The position numbers were made by a program, and so were the translations under genes. Under the pieces are notes generated by a model that saw only the letters and a program-made list of their open reading frames with translations, had not been told where the DNA came from and did no database searches. From Albimonas sp963977235 (lineage in GTDB: Bacteria > Pseudomonadota > Alphaproteobacteria > Rhodobacterales > Rhodobacteraceae), in assembly GCF_963977235.1 (NCBI RefSeq), contig NZ_CAXBOD010000020.1:4167-68166 (forward strand): a stretch of DNA of 64,000 nt. The letters run 5' to 3'. The stretch's first letter is position 1, and each line of letters opens with the position of its first letter. Positions 42,032 to 49,567 of this stretch are shown piece after piece.

Positions 42032-42106
42032 AGGCTGCGCCAGACTGGAGGGCGCCCCGTTCGGGGCCCCGCCTTCGCCCGCCGGCCGCCCGGCCCGGAT
42101 CGCGCC

Positions 42107-42478
42107 TCAGCCGCGCCCCGTCGCGCGGGCGAGCGCGGCGAACAGCAGCGCGGGATCGAACGGCTTCTCCAGGACCGCCGCGACGCCCTGGCGGGCCGCC
42201 CGGGTGCGCACCAGGGGCGAGGCGAAGGCGGTGATCAGCAGCAGCGGGGGCGCCGTCCCGCGAGCGCGCAGGGCGCGATGCAGGGCCAGCCCGTCCATGT
42301 CCGGCATCTGCAGATCGGAGATCACGCAGACGCTCGCCCGGCTCGCCGGATCGGCGAGGAAGAGCTGGGGCGAGGCGAAGTCCGCCACCCTCCAGTCGTT
42401 CGAGGCGAGCAGGTCGCGCAGGGCGAGGCGTACGCCGTCGTCGTCATCGACGATCGAGATCAACGGCGGGACACCCAC
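42107..42478 (-). CDS. Single-domain response regulator (REC only)
   Basis: A receiver domain of 123 residues with IVDDDDGVRLAL (acid pocket), phospho-acceptor Asp in ISDLQMPDMDG, LITAF and the lysine in LEKPF. The GTG at 42478 was chosen because GGAGGA lies 8 bp ahead; an ATG further out at 42541 gives a charged tail without similarity. It is divergent from the FixJ-like gene and shares its promoter region, so it probably belongs to the same signalling group and may compete for, or buffer, phosphate from the kinase encoded at 49568. Confidence 0.85.
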   Translation of the reverse strand: MGVPPLISIVDDDDGVRLALRDLLASNDWRVADFASPQLFLADPASRASVCVISDLQMPDMDGLALHRALRARGTAPPLLLITAFASPLVRTRAARQGVAAVLEKPFDPALLFAALARATGRG

Positions 42479-42543
42479 CTGCAAGTTCCTCCGGCGCAAG
42501 GGCCTTTCGTCCCCCATCCCGTTTCGGCGCGCTCCGGGCAATC

Positions 42544-42557
42544 CATACCCCGGTATG
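42544..42557. promoter_or_regulatory. CATACCCCGGTATG palindrome between the two response regulator genes
   Basis: Six-base arms CATACC and GGTATG surround CC. It lies 66 bp before the REC-only start and 95 bp before the FixJ-like start. Its arms recur in several other promoter regions of the window, so it may be the binding site of the FixJ-like regulator. Confidence 0.55.
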
Positions 42558-42651
42558 ACGCCGGATCGTTTGCGCGGGGGCGCGGCCCTCGGTAGCCTTT
42601 CCCTCGACGCGAGGCGATGCGGTTCCGCGCCGCCCGGCGAGGGAGACCCCG

Positions 42652-43329
42652 ATGAAGGCGCATACGATGAGCGACAGGCGGGACGCGGCCGGTCCGGGCG
42701 GCGAGGCCGAGGCGACGGACCTGTCCGACGCGCTGGTGATGATCGTCGACGACGACCCGCTGGTGCGCGAGAGCCTGGGCGACCTGTTCAGCTCGGTGGG
42801 GATTGAGGTCGCCTGCTTCGCCTCGACCCGCGAGCTGATCGCCGCGGGGCTGCCCGAGCGGACCTCGTGCCTGGTACTGGACGTTCGCATGCCCGGCGAG
42901 AGCGGGCTGGACTTCCAGTCGCGGCTGCGCGCGCAGGGCTCGGCCCCCCCGATCATCTTCATCACCGGCCATGCCGACGTGCCGATGTCGGTGCGCGCGA
43001 TGCGCCTGGGGGCGGTGAATTTCCTGCCCAAGCCGTTCCGCGACCAGGAGTTGCTGGACGCCGTCGCCGAGGCTCTGCGCGACGACGCGGCGCGCCGCGC
43101 CGCCGACGCCCAGATGCGGGAGCTGCGCCGCTTGGCCGAGGCCCTGACCCCGCGCGAGATCGAGGTGCTGCAGGGGGTGGACCGCGGGCTCCTGAACAAG
43201 CAGATCGCCTGGGAGCTGGGGATCGCCGAGATCACGGTGAAGATGCACCGCTCCTCGGCGTTCCGGAAGCTGAAGGCGCGCACCGTGGCGGACCTGATCC
43301 ACAAGGCCCGGCTGCTGGACCTGCGGTAG
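42652..43329 (+). CDS. FixJ/LuxR-type response regulator
   Basis: A 225-residue activator. The receiver (MIVDDDPLVRESLG, Asp in VLDVRMPGESG, FITGHADVPMSV, LPKPF) is of the FixJ class, with the GHADVPMSVRAM helix-4 pattern. The C-terminal LuxR helix-turn-helix is complete: ALTPREIEVLQGVDRGLLNKQIAWELGIAEITVKMHRSS. It should bind DNA as a phosphorylated dimer. The partner kinase is likely the HELNQP-type kinase at 49568-51652. The palindrome CATACCCCGGTATG 95 bp upstream is a plausible autoregulatory site. A second ATG at 42667 is possible. Confidence 0.9.
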   Translation: MKAHTMSDRRDAAGPGGEAEATDLSDALVMIVDDDPLVRESLGDLFSSVGIEVACFASTRELIAAGLPERTSCLVLDVRMPGESGLDFQSRLRAQGSAPPIIFITGHADVPMSVRAMRLGAVNFLPKPFRDQELLDAVAEALRDDAARRAADAQMRELRRLAEALTPREIEVLQGVDRGLLNKQIAWELGIAEITVKMHRSSAFRKLKARTVADLIHKARLLDLR

Positions 43330-43347
43330 GGCGCATTACACTTCGCC

Positions 43348-43373
43348 GCGGGGCCCTTCGGAAAGCGCCCCGC
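43348..43373. terminator. Hairpin between convergent FixJ-like and AhpD-like genes
   Basis: GCGGGGC (43348-43354) pairs with GCCCCGC (43367-43373). The stem is short and no T-run follows. Confidence 0.4.
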
Positions 43374-43400
43374 AGCCGGTCCCGCGGGGCGCGACCTCAA

Positions 43401-43763
43401 TCAGGGCTCGTTTGGTCCGGCGTCGCCCGCCGCGGCGAAGGCGTCGAGCGTGCGGGTCGAATAGACCAGCGCCGCGCCCGCGTTCAGCGACACGGCGACG
43501 CCCAGCGCCTCGGCGACCTCCTCGGGGGTCGCGCCCAGCTTGCGGGCGGCCTCGGAATGCACCGTGATGCAGCCGTCGCAGCGCAGGGTCACGGCGCAGG
43601 CGAGCGCGATCAGCTCGCGCGTCTTCGCCTCCAGATGGCCGGTCTTCGCGCCGGCGCCGCCGAGCGTCATGTAGCCCCGCGTGGTGTCGGGGCTGAGCTT
43701 GCCGAGCTCGCCGACCCCGGCGAGCACCTGGTCGCGGTAGCCGTTCCAGTCCATCATGTGCAT
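43401..43763 (-). CDS. Carboxymuconolactone decarboxylase/AhpD-like protein
   Basis: A 120-residue all-helical protein with the redox motif CDGCITVHS (C-x-x-C-x-x-x-H), preceded by the Glu region KTRELIALACAV. Members act as small peroxidases or thiol relays. ATG 43763 (MHMMDW) or the internal ATG at 43754 are both possible. It follows an SDR gene after 119 bp in the same direction, and is the second AhpD-like protein in the window; the first (13326-13889) is longer. Confidence 0.85.
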   Translation of the reverse strand: MHMMDWNGYRDQVLAGVGELGKLSPDTTRGYMTLGGAGAKTGHLEAKTRELIALACAVTLRCDGCITVHSEAARKLGATPEEVAEALGVAVSLNAGAALVYSTRTLDAFAAAGDAGPNEP

Positions 43764-43882
43764 GGCATGTCCTTTCGGTCAGGGGCGCGGGTCCGTCCCG
43801 CCGGCGATGCGGACCCGCGTGGGCGGCCCCCGGGAACGGGGGACGCAGTCGGGAAGAGGCGGTTGGGAAGGGGGCGGGCGGG

Positions 43883-44704
43883 TCAGCCGCGCGCGGCGGC
43901 CCCGGCCCGGGCCTCGGCCCGGTAGCGCGGGGCGACCGAGGCGGAGGACAGATGCGGCAGCATCGCCTCTCGCGCATGCTCCCACGCATTCCACTCGGCC
44001 GGGTCGGCGAGGGAAGGCAGGGTGGCGAACTCGCCGCGGTCGAAGCCCGTCAGGGCCGCATCCACCAGGTCCTCGGGAGTCATCACCCAGGCCTTCGGCA
44101 GCGCCTCGATCGAAGCGCCGGGCATCTGCCAGAAGGCCGTGCCGGTGGCGCCGGGGAGCACGCACTGCACCTGCACGCCGGCATCGGCGAGCTCCGCCGC
44201 CAGCGAGCGCGAGAAGGCGAGCATGAAGGCCTTGGTCCCCCCGTAGACGCCGTTCAGGATCTCGGGCCCGATCGCGACGATCGAGGAGATGTTCACGATC
44301 GCCCCGCGCCGATGAGCCGAGAAGGCCCGCGCCGCGGCCAGGGCCAGGCGCATGGGCGCGGCGGCGTTCAGGGTCACCATGCGCTCCATCTCGTCAGGAT
44401 CGCTGTCGAGCAGCTTGCCCACGGCGCCGATGCCGGCGTTGTTGATCAAGCCCACCACCCCGGGTTGCCGGATCAGCAGCGCCTCGATTTCGGCGACGCC
44501 CTTGGCCGTGGACAGGTCGGCCGGCGCGACGCGGACCTGGACGCCATGACGGTCGCGCAGGGCCTCGGCCTGGGCGGTCAGCTTCAGCTCGTTGCGCGCG
44601 ACCAGGATCAGGTCGTGGCCGCGGGCGGCGAGGCGGTCCGCATAGACGGCGCCGATGCCCGAGGAGGCGCCGGTGATCAGCACCGAACCGGAGGGGAAGG
44701 TCAT
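43883..44704 (-). CDS. SDR-family oxidoreductase (YqjQ/DltE-like)
   Basis: A 273-residue short-chain dehydrogenase: NADP motif TGASSGIG, NNAGIG, Ser in NISSIVA and Tyr-Lys in YGGTKAF. The extension after the Rossmann core and LVARNELKL fit the classical SDRs that act on aldehydes or ketones with NADPH. ATG 44704 follows GGAGCGATCCC. It is divergent from a DJ-1/AraC-type regulator; a long palindrome lies in the gap, so it is a likely target. Confidence 0.9.
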   Translation of the reverse strand: MTFPSGSVLITGASSGIGAVYADRLAARGHDLILVARNELKLTAQAEALRDRHGVQVRVAPADLSTAKGVAEIEALLIRQPGVVGLINNAGIGAVGKLLDSDPDEMERMVTLNAAAPMRLALAAARAFSAHRRGAIVNISSIVAIGPEILNGVYGGTKAFMLAFSRSLAAELADAGVQVQCVLPGATGTAFWQMPGASIEALPKAWVMTPEDLVDAALTGFDRGEFATLPSLADPAEWNAWEHAREAMLPHLSSASVAPRYRAEARAGAAARG

Positions 44705-44777
44705 GGGATCGCTCCTGTGGGTTTGCGTCTCGCGCCGGCCGGTCCGCCGACGCCGATGCAGGATAGTCCCTCGGGCG

Positions 44778-44799
44778 CTTGTCTGAGATCTCATACAAG
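44778..44799. promoter_or_regulatory. 22-bp near-perfect palindrome between the SDR and AraC genes
   Basis: The outer arms CTTGT and ACAAG and the centre TGAGATCTCA (perfect 10 bp) form one palindrome with a single mismatched pair. An ATAC-AAGC-GTAT element overlaps its right end (44793-44804). It probably binds the regulator encoded next to it or a dimeric repressor. Confidence 0.65.
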
Positions 44800-44894
44800 C
44801 GTATATATCAGCCATGCCTGCGGCCGCCTCGATCCAGACGCCGGCGCCGAGGGCGCCTGCCCGCTCGCGTCCAAGATCGGAGCCGGACCATACG

Positions 44895-45854
44895 ATGCGA
44901 CGGATCTCGCTGTTCCTGAAGGACGGGTTCCAATTGATGGGCCTCGCAGCCCTGGCCCCGTTCGAGTTCGCCAATATCCAGCTGGGGCGCGAGGTCTACC
45001 GCGTGGCGGTCGTCGCGGAGGACGGACGCCCGGCGCGCTCTTCCCTCGGCCCGCGGGTCGAGACCGAGGCGATGGCGGAGCACCCCGACACGCTGCTCGT
45101 CATCGGCGAGGTTCGCCCCAAGGGATTGTCGCCCGCAGCGCGCGACTGGATCGCCCGGGCTGGGTCCGAGTCGCGGCGCGTAGCGGGCGTGTGCACGGGC
45201 GCCTTTGCGCTGGCCGAGGCGGGGCTCCTGGACGGGCGCGCGGCCACGACCCATTGGGCGCACGCCCGCAGGCTGCAGCAGATGCACCCCGGCATCCGGG
45301 TGAACGAGGATCGGATATTCATCGCCGACGGGCCGATCTGGACCTCGGCCGGGATGACGGCGGGCATCGATATGACGCTGGCGCTTGTCGAGGACGACCT
45401 GGGGGCGGAGGTCGCCCGCTCGGTGGCGCGACGGCTCGTGATTTACCACCGCCGTCCTGGCGGCCAGTCCCAGTTCTCCACTCTGCTGGAGCTCGAGCCG
45501 CGGTCGGACCGCATCCGCCGGGCCTTGATCCATGCGCGCGAGCACCTGAAGAACCCGTTGACCGTCGACGAGCTGGCGCAGGCCGCGAGCCTCAGCCCGC
45601 GCCAGTTCAGCCGCCTGTTCCGCGAGGAAACCGGCCAGTCGCCCGCCAAAGCGGTGGAGCGCCTGCGGCTGGAAACCGCCTGGTCCCTGCTGGAGGAGGG
45701 CCGCCTCTCGATGGACGAGGTGGCGCGAGAGGCCGGGTTTGCCGACCGCGATCGAATGCGCCGCGCCTTCCTGCGGGCCTACGGTCAGCCCCCGCAGAGC
45801 CTGCGTCGCAGCCTGCGCCTCCTGAACGGCGACGACGACGCCGAGGTCGCGTGA
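44895..45854 (+). CDS. DJ-1/PfpI-AraC (GlxA/FtrA-type) transcriptional regulator
   Basis: About 319 residues from ATG 44895 (MRRISLFLKDGFQLMGLAALAPFEFAN), which is where the DJ-1-like domain begins; an ATG at 44814 would add 27 unrelated residues and has no ribosome binding site. The DJ-1 domain keeps the nucleophile-elbow Cys (GVCTGAFALAEAG). The C-terminal AraC domain has both helix-turn-helix units (LTVDELAQAASLSPRQFSRLFREETG and SMDEVAREAGFADRDRMRRAFLRAYG). Such regulators often respond to reactive or amine compounds. Divergent from the SDR. Confidence 0.9.
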   Translation: MRRISLFLKDGFQLMGLAALAPFEFANIQLGREVYRVAVVAEDGRPARSSLGPRVETEAMAEHPDTLLVIGEVRPKGLSPAARDWIARAGSESRRVAGVCTGAFALAEAGLLDGRAATTHWAHARRLQQMHPGIRVNEDRIFIADGPIWTSAGMTAGIDMTLALVEDDLGAEVARSVARRLVIYHRRPGGQSQFSTLLELEPRSDRIRRALIHAREHLKNPLTVDELAQAASLSPRQFSRLFREETGQSPAKAVERLRLETAWSLLEEGRLSMDEVAREAGFADRDRMRRAFLRAYGQPPQSLRRSLRLLNGDDDAEVA

Positions 45855-45860
45855 CAGGTC

Positions 45861-45895
45861 CGGTCGGGCCCCGTATCGCGACGCGGCCCCGACCG
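45861..45895 (+). terminator. Hairpin after the AraC-type gene
   Basis: CGGTCGGGCC (45861-45870) pairs with GGCCCCGACCG (45885-45895) apart from one bulged base, 7 bp after the stop codon. Confidence 0.55.
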
Positions 45896-45998
45896 CAGGC
45901 GGCTTGTCCTGAACCGTCGTATATGTAGGTTTCCAGCCGCATCCGGTCCAGCTTCCTGTCATCTGCCGGCCTCCCCTGGCGGAACAGGAGATCCCGAG

Positions 45999-46826
45999 AT
46001 GACGCAACCCGACCCGATCCGGTGGTTGGACTCCTCCCGCGGACGCCTCGCCTGGCGCGAGGACGGTCCCGGCGACCGCATTCCCCCAGCTCCTGCGCTT
46101 CTGCTGCTGCAGCGGTTCCGCGGAACCCTGGACGACTGGGATCCGGCGTTCGTCCAGGCTCTCGCCGCCCGGCGCAGAGTGATCCGCTTCGACAGCGCCG
46201 GGATCGGGCGGTCCGGCGGCGAGGTCCCGGAGACGGTCGAGGGCATGGCCGCGCTCGCGGCCGAGCTCGTCGACCGGCTCGGCCTGCCGCAGGTCGACGT
46301 GCTCGGCTGGTCGCTGGGCGGCATCGTCGCCCAGCAGCTGGCGCTGGACTTCCCCGACCACGTCCGGCGGCTGATCGTGGCGGGGTCCAGCCCCGGCGGC
46401 GTCCCGGACGGCCCTCAGCCGCACCCCAAGGTGCGCGAGGTCATGACCCGCGGCGCGAATGACGAGGCGGACTTCCTGTTCCTGTTTCACCCGGAGACCG
46501 AGACCGCGGTCGCGAAGGGCCGCGCCTCGCTGCGCCGGATCTCGGGGCAGGCCGGCCGGGGCCCGCTGACCTCCGCCGCTTCGGCGCTCGCGCAGATGAA
46601 GGCCATCGCCGCCTGGGGGGGCGTGCGCGACCGGCTCCCGAACCTGGTTCAGCCGGCGCTGGTCGCCAACGGCGCCCATGACGTGATGCTGCCGGCCTAT
46701 CGCTCCTACGTGCTCTCGCAGGAGGCGCCGCACGCGAAGCTGATCCTCTATCCGGACGCCGGCCACGGCTTCCTGTTTCAGGAGATCGAGGACTTCGCGT
46801 TCCAGATCGACCGTTTCCTGGCCTGA
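45999..46826 (+). CDS. Alpha/beta hydrolase
   Basis: A 275-residue hydrolase with the full triad: Ser in LGWSLGGIVAQQL, Asp in NGAHDVMLP and His in AGHGFLF; FDSAGIGRSGG is the usual loop. It resembles 3-oxoadipate enol-lactonase and related esterases. GGAGATCCCGAG precedes ATG 45999. The thiolase gene starts 10 bp later, so the two are probably co-transcribed and may act on the same acyl or ring-cleavage pathway. Confidence 0.85.
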   Translation: MTQPDPIRWLDSSRGRLAWREDGPGDRIPPAPALLLLQRFRGTLDDWDPAFVQALAARRRVIRFDSAGIGRSGGEVPETVEGMAALAAELVDRLGLPQVDVLGWSLGGIVAQQLALDFPDHVRRLIVAGSSPGGVPDGPQPHPKVREVMTRGANDEADFLFLFHPETETAVAKGRASLRRISGQAGRGPLTSAASALAQMKAIAAWGGVRDRLPNLVQPALVANGAHDVMLPAYRSYVLSQEAPHAKLILYPDAGHGFLFQEIEDFAFQIDRFLA

Positions 46827-46836
46827 GGTGCGGATC

Positions 46837-48021
46837 ATGACCCGACCCGAGATCATTCTCGCCCACCCCGTGCGCACCGCCATCGGCAAGTTCGGCGGCG
46901 CCCTGAAGGACACCTCCGCCGTCGAACTGGGCGGCCTCGTCATTGCCGAGACCCTGCGCCGCGCCCGCCTGGCGCCCGAGAAGGTCGGGGGCGCGATCCT
47001 CGGTTCGGTGATCCAGGCGGGGCAAGGCATGAACCCAGCCCGGCAGGCGGCGCGCGCCGGCGGGCTGCCGGTGTCGGTACCCGCGATGACCGTGAACCGG
47101 GTCTGCGGGTCCGGCGCGCAGGCGATCGTCACCGCGGCGCAGGAGATCCTGTCGGGCCAGCACCGCGTCGCGGTGGCCGGCGGGTTCGAGGCGATGGACC
47201 GCGCGCCCTACCTGCTCGACCGCGGGCGGTTCGGCTATCGCATGGGCCCGGCCGAGATCCAGGACGCGATGCTGCGCGACGGCCTTTCCGACGCCTTCTC
47301 GGGCGAGCACTCCGGCTGGCATACCGAGGACCTTGTCGCGCGCCAGGGCCTGAGCCGCGAGCGGCAGGACGCGTGGGCCCTGCGCTCGCAGAAGCGCTTC
47401 GCCGCCGCCCGCGACGCGTTCCTGTTCGCGCCCGAGATCGTGGGCACGCCCATCAAGGCGCGCTACGGCACGACCCTGTTCGCAGTCGACGAGTCCCCGC
47501 GGCCCGAGACCACGGCCGAGGGGCTGGCCGCCCTGAAGCCCGCCTTCCGCGCCGGCGGCACGCTGACCGCGGGAAACGCGCCGGGCCTGAGCGCCGGCGC
47601 CGCTGCGATGATCGTCGCGGACCGGGCCTGGGCTGAGGCCGAGGGCCTCGCGCCCGCCGCGCGGCTCATCTCCTGGGGCGTCGCGGCGGTCGAACCCGGG
47701 CTCTTCGGACTCGGTCCGATCCCCGCGGTACGCATCGCGCTCGAGCGCGCAGGCTGGCGCCTCTCGGACCTCGAGCGAGTCGAGATAAACGAGGCCTTCG
47801 CCGCCGTCCCGCTCGCGGTCTGCGACGAGCTCGGTCTGCCCGAGGACGTGGTGAACGTCGAAGGGGGCGCCATCGCCCACGGCCACCCGATCGGCGCGAC
47901 CGGCGCGATCCTTCTGACGCGGCTGATCCATGGCATGGCGCGCGCCGGCCAGCGCCGCGGGCTGGTCACCCTGTGCATCGGCGGCGGCATGGGCATCGCC
48001 GTAGCGGTCGAGCGGCCCTGA
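46837..48021 (+). CDS. Acetyl-CoA acetyltransferase (thiolase)
   Basis: A 394-residue thiolase. The nucleophile Cys is in VCGSGAQAI, the His base in GGAIAHGHPIGATGA and the second Cys in TLCIGGGMGIA. The length and the motif NEAFAAV fit the biosynthetic/degradative acetoacetyl-CoA thiolase group (AtoB/PhaA), though specificity for longer 3-ketoacyl-CoA is possible. A GTG at 46828 is in frame but ATG 46837 (MTRPEIILAHPVRT) matches the family start. Preceded by an alpha/beta hydrolase and followed by a strong terminator. Confidence 0.9.
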   Translation: MTRPEIILAHPVRTAIGKFGGALKDTSAVELGGLVIAETLRRARLAPEKVGGAILGSVIQAGQGMNPARQAARAGGLPVSVPAMTVNRVCGSGAQAIVTAAQEILSGQHRVAVAGGFEAMDRAPYLLDRGRFGYRMGPAEIQDAMLRDGLSDAFSGEHSGWHTEDLVARQGLSRERQDAWALRSQKRFAAARDAFLFAPEIVGTPIKARYGTTLFAVDESPRPETTAEGLAALKPAFRAGGTLTAGNAPGLSAGAAAMIVADRAWAEAEGLAPAARLISWGVAAVEPGLFGLGPIPAVRIALERAGWRLSDLERVEINEAFAAVPLAVCDELGLPEDVVNVEGGAIAHGHPIGATGAILLTRLIHGMARAGQRRGLVTLCIGGGMGIAVAVERP

Positions 48022-48105
48022 GCGGTCGAGACGGCCGAGACGCTTCGGCGGGGCCCACCTCCCCGGTCCCGCCGTCCCCGGGCGCGGCCTGCCTCCGCGT
48101 CCGGC

Positions 48106-48150
48106 GCCGGGCGCGGCCCTGTCCCTCGCCGCGCCCGGCCTTTTCTCTTC
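48106..48150 (+). terminator. Intrinsic terminator after the thiolase gene
   Basis: GCCGGGCGCGGC (48106-48117) pairs perfectly with GCCGCGCCCGGC (48128-48139) and is followed by CTTTTCTCTTC. It ends the hydrolase-thiolase transcript 21 bp or so before the MFS start, whose translation signals lie just behind it. Confidence 0.85.
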
Positions 48151-48171
48151 CCTCGCAGGAGCCTCAGGGCC

Positions 48172-49488
48172 ATGTCGATCCATCCGTTCCGCCGCGTCGC
48201 CGCCGGTCCCCTCGCCGCCGGCGATCCGCGTCGCGCGGGGCCCGAGCTGGCCCGTGTCGCGACCTCGCGCCCGGGACCGCGCGGGCCCGAGGCGCCGGAC
48301 GAGGGCGGTGGGGCGGGGCCGGGCAGGCTCGCCCCCGCAGCGATCCTGGCGCTGGGAACCTTCGCCATTGGCGCCGAGGGCTTCATGATCGCGCCTCTGC
48401 TCCCGACCATGGCCGAGGACTTCGGGCTGAGCGTGCCGGCGACGGCCTCGCTGGTCGTGGCGTTCACCCTGGCGCTGGCGCTGTCCTCGCCCCTGTCGAC
48501 GGCCCTGACTGGGGCGCTGAACCGGCGCACGGTCCTGCTCTTGGCGATGGGGGTGTTCACGGCGGCGAACCTCGCCGCCGCGCTCGGCCCGGGCTTCTGG
48601 GGCCTGATGGGGGCGAGGATCGCCATGGCCGTGTGCGCGGGCCTCTATGTCCCCGCGGCGAACGCGCTGGCGGGGGCGCTGGCTGGGCCCGCGCGACGCG
48701 GGCGGGCGCTGGGGATCGTCAGTGGCGGCATGACGCTCGCCATCGCGCTGGGTCTGCCGCTGGGCGCCGCGGTGGGCCATGCCTTCGGCTGGCGCGCGAC
48801 CTTCCTGGGCGTCGCCGTGCTGGGGGCGGCGGCCTTCGGCGGCATCTTCGCGGGCATCCGCGCCGAGGGTGGACGCGGGCTGCCGGCGGCGGGGCTGGCC
48901 GAGCGGCTCGGGGTGGCGCGCCAGGCTCCGGTGCGCCGGCTGCTGGCCATCACCCTGATGTGGTCGATCGGCGCCTACGAGACCTACCCCTACATCGCTG
49001 CCTGGCTGAGCCGCGCGCTTGGCTTCGAGGCTGCGGCGATCGGCTGGACTGTCTCGATGTGGGGCGCTTTCGCGGCCGCCGGCGTGCTGTGCGGCGGCGC
49101 CCTGAACGATCGTCACGGCTCGAACCGCGTGGCCCGCGCGTCCCTCGCGGCGCTTGCGGTGGCGTATCTCGCGCTCGCCGCCGCGGCTGAGACGCCGCAG
49201 CCGCAGGCGACGCCGCTGGCGCTGGGCGCCATCGCGTTGTGGGGCTTCGCGGTCTGGTCCTTCTTTCCCGCCCAGATGGCCCGGCTGGTGGCCGCAGGCC
49301 CGGCCGGGCAGGCGCCGGTCGCGCTCGCCCTCAACACCTCGACGATGTACTTCGGCTTCTCGCTCGGCAGCGCCCTCGGAGCGGCGGCGCTGGGGGCGCA
49401 GGCCCTGTGGGCGATCGGTCTCATCGCCGCGGCGGCCGAGCTGGCGGCGCTGGCGCTCGACGCCCGGCTCGTCCGTTCGCGCCAATGA
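48172..49488 (+). CDS. MFS transporter, DHA1 drug/arabinose-efflux type
   Basis: A 438-residue protein with 12 predicted helices after a hydrophilic, Pro/Arg-rich N-terminus of about 55 residues. TFAIGAEGFMIAPLLPTMAEDF and ALTGALNRRTVLLLAM (motif A region) place it with AraJ/YdhP-like exporters. The true start may be further inside, but ATG 48172 is the first after the terminator. No substrate can be assigned; efflux of a small toxic compound is likely. Confidence 0.85.
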   Translation: MSIHPFRRVAAGPLAAGDPRRAGPELARVATSRPGPRGPEAPDEGGGAGPGRLAPAAILALGTFAIGAEGFMIAPLLPTMAEDFGLSVPATASLVVAFTLALALSSPLSTALTGALNRRTVLLLAMGVFTAANLAAALGPGFWGLMGARIAMAVCAGLYVPAANALAGALAGPARRGRALGIVSGGMTLAIALGLPLGAAVGHAFGWRATFLGVAVLGAAAFGGIFAGIRAEGGRGLPAAGLAERLGVARQAPVRRLLAITLMWSIGAYETYPYIAAWLSRALGFEAAAIGWTVSMWGAFAAAGVLCGGALNDRHGSNRVARASLAALAVAYLALAAAAETPQPQATPLALGAIALWGFAVWSFFPAQMARLVAAGPAGQAPVALALNTSTMYFGFSLGSALGAAALGAQALWAIGLIAAAAELAALALDARLVRSRQ

Positions 49489-49567
49489 CCGGAATCGACG
49501 GGAATTCGTCAGTTCCGGGACGCCATTCTGCCTGTTAGCATCGCGCGACAATTCGAGGGAGCGGACG

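Noticed and set aside
46441..49551. 1000-codon minus-strand frame opposite thiolase and MFS genes
   Set aside because: Shadow of GC-rich coding sequence; both plus-strand genes carry complete active-site motifs and a terminator lies between them.
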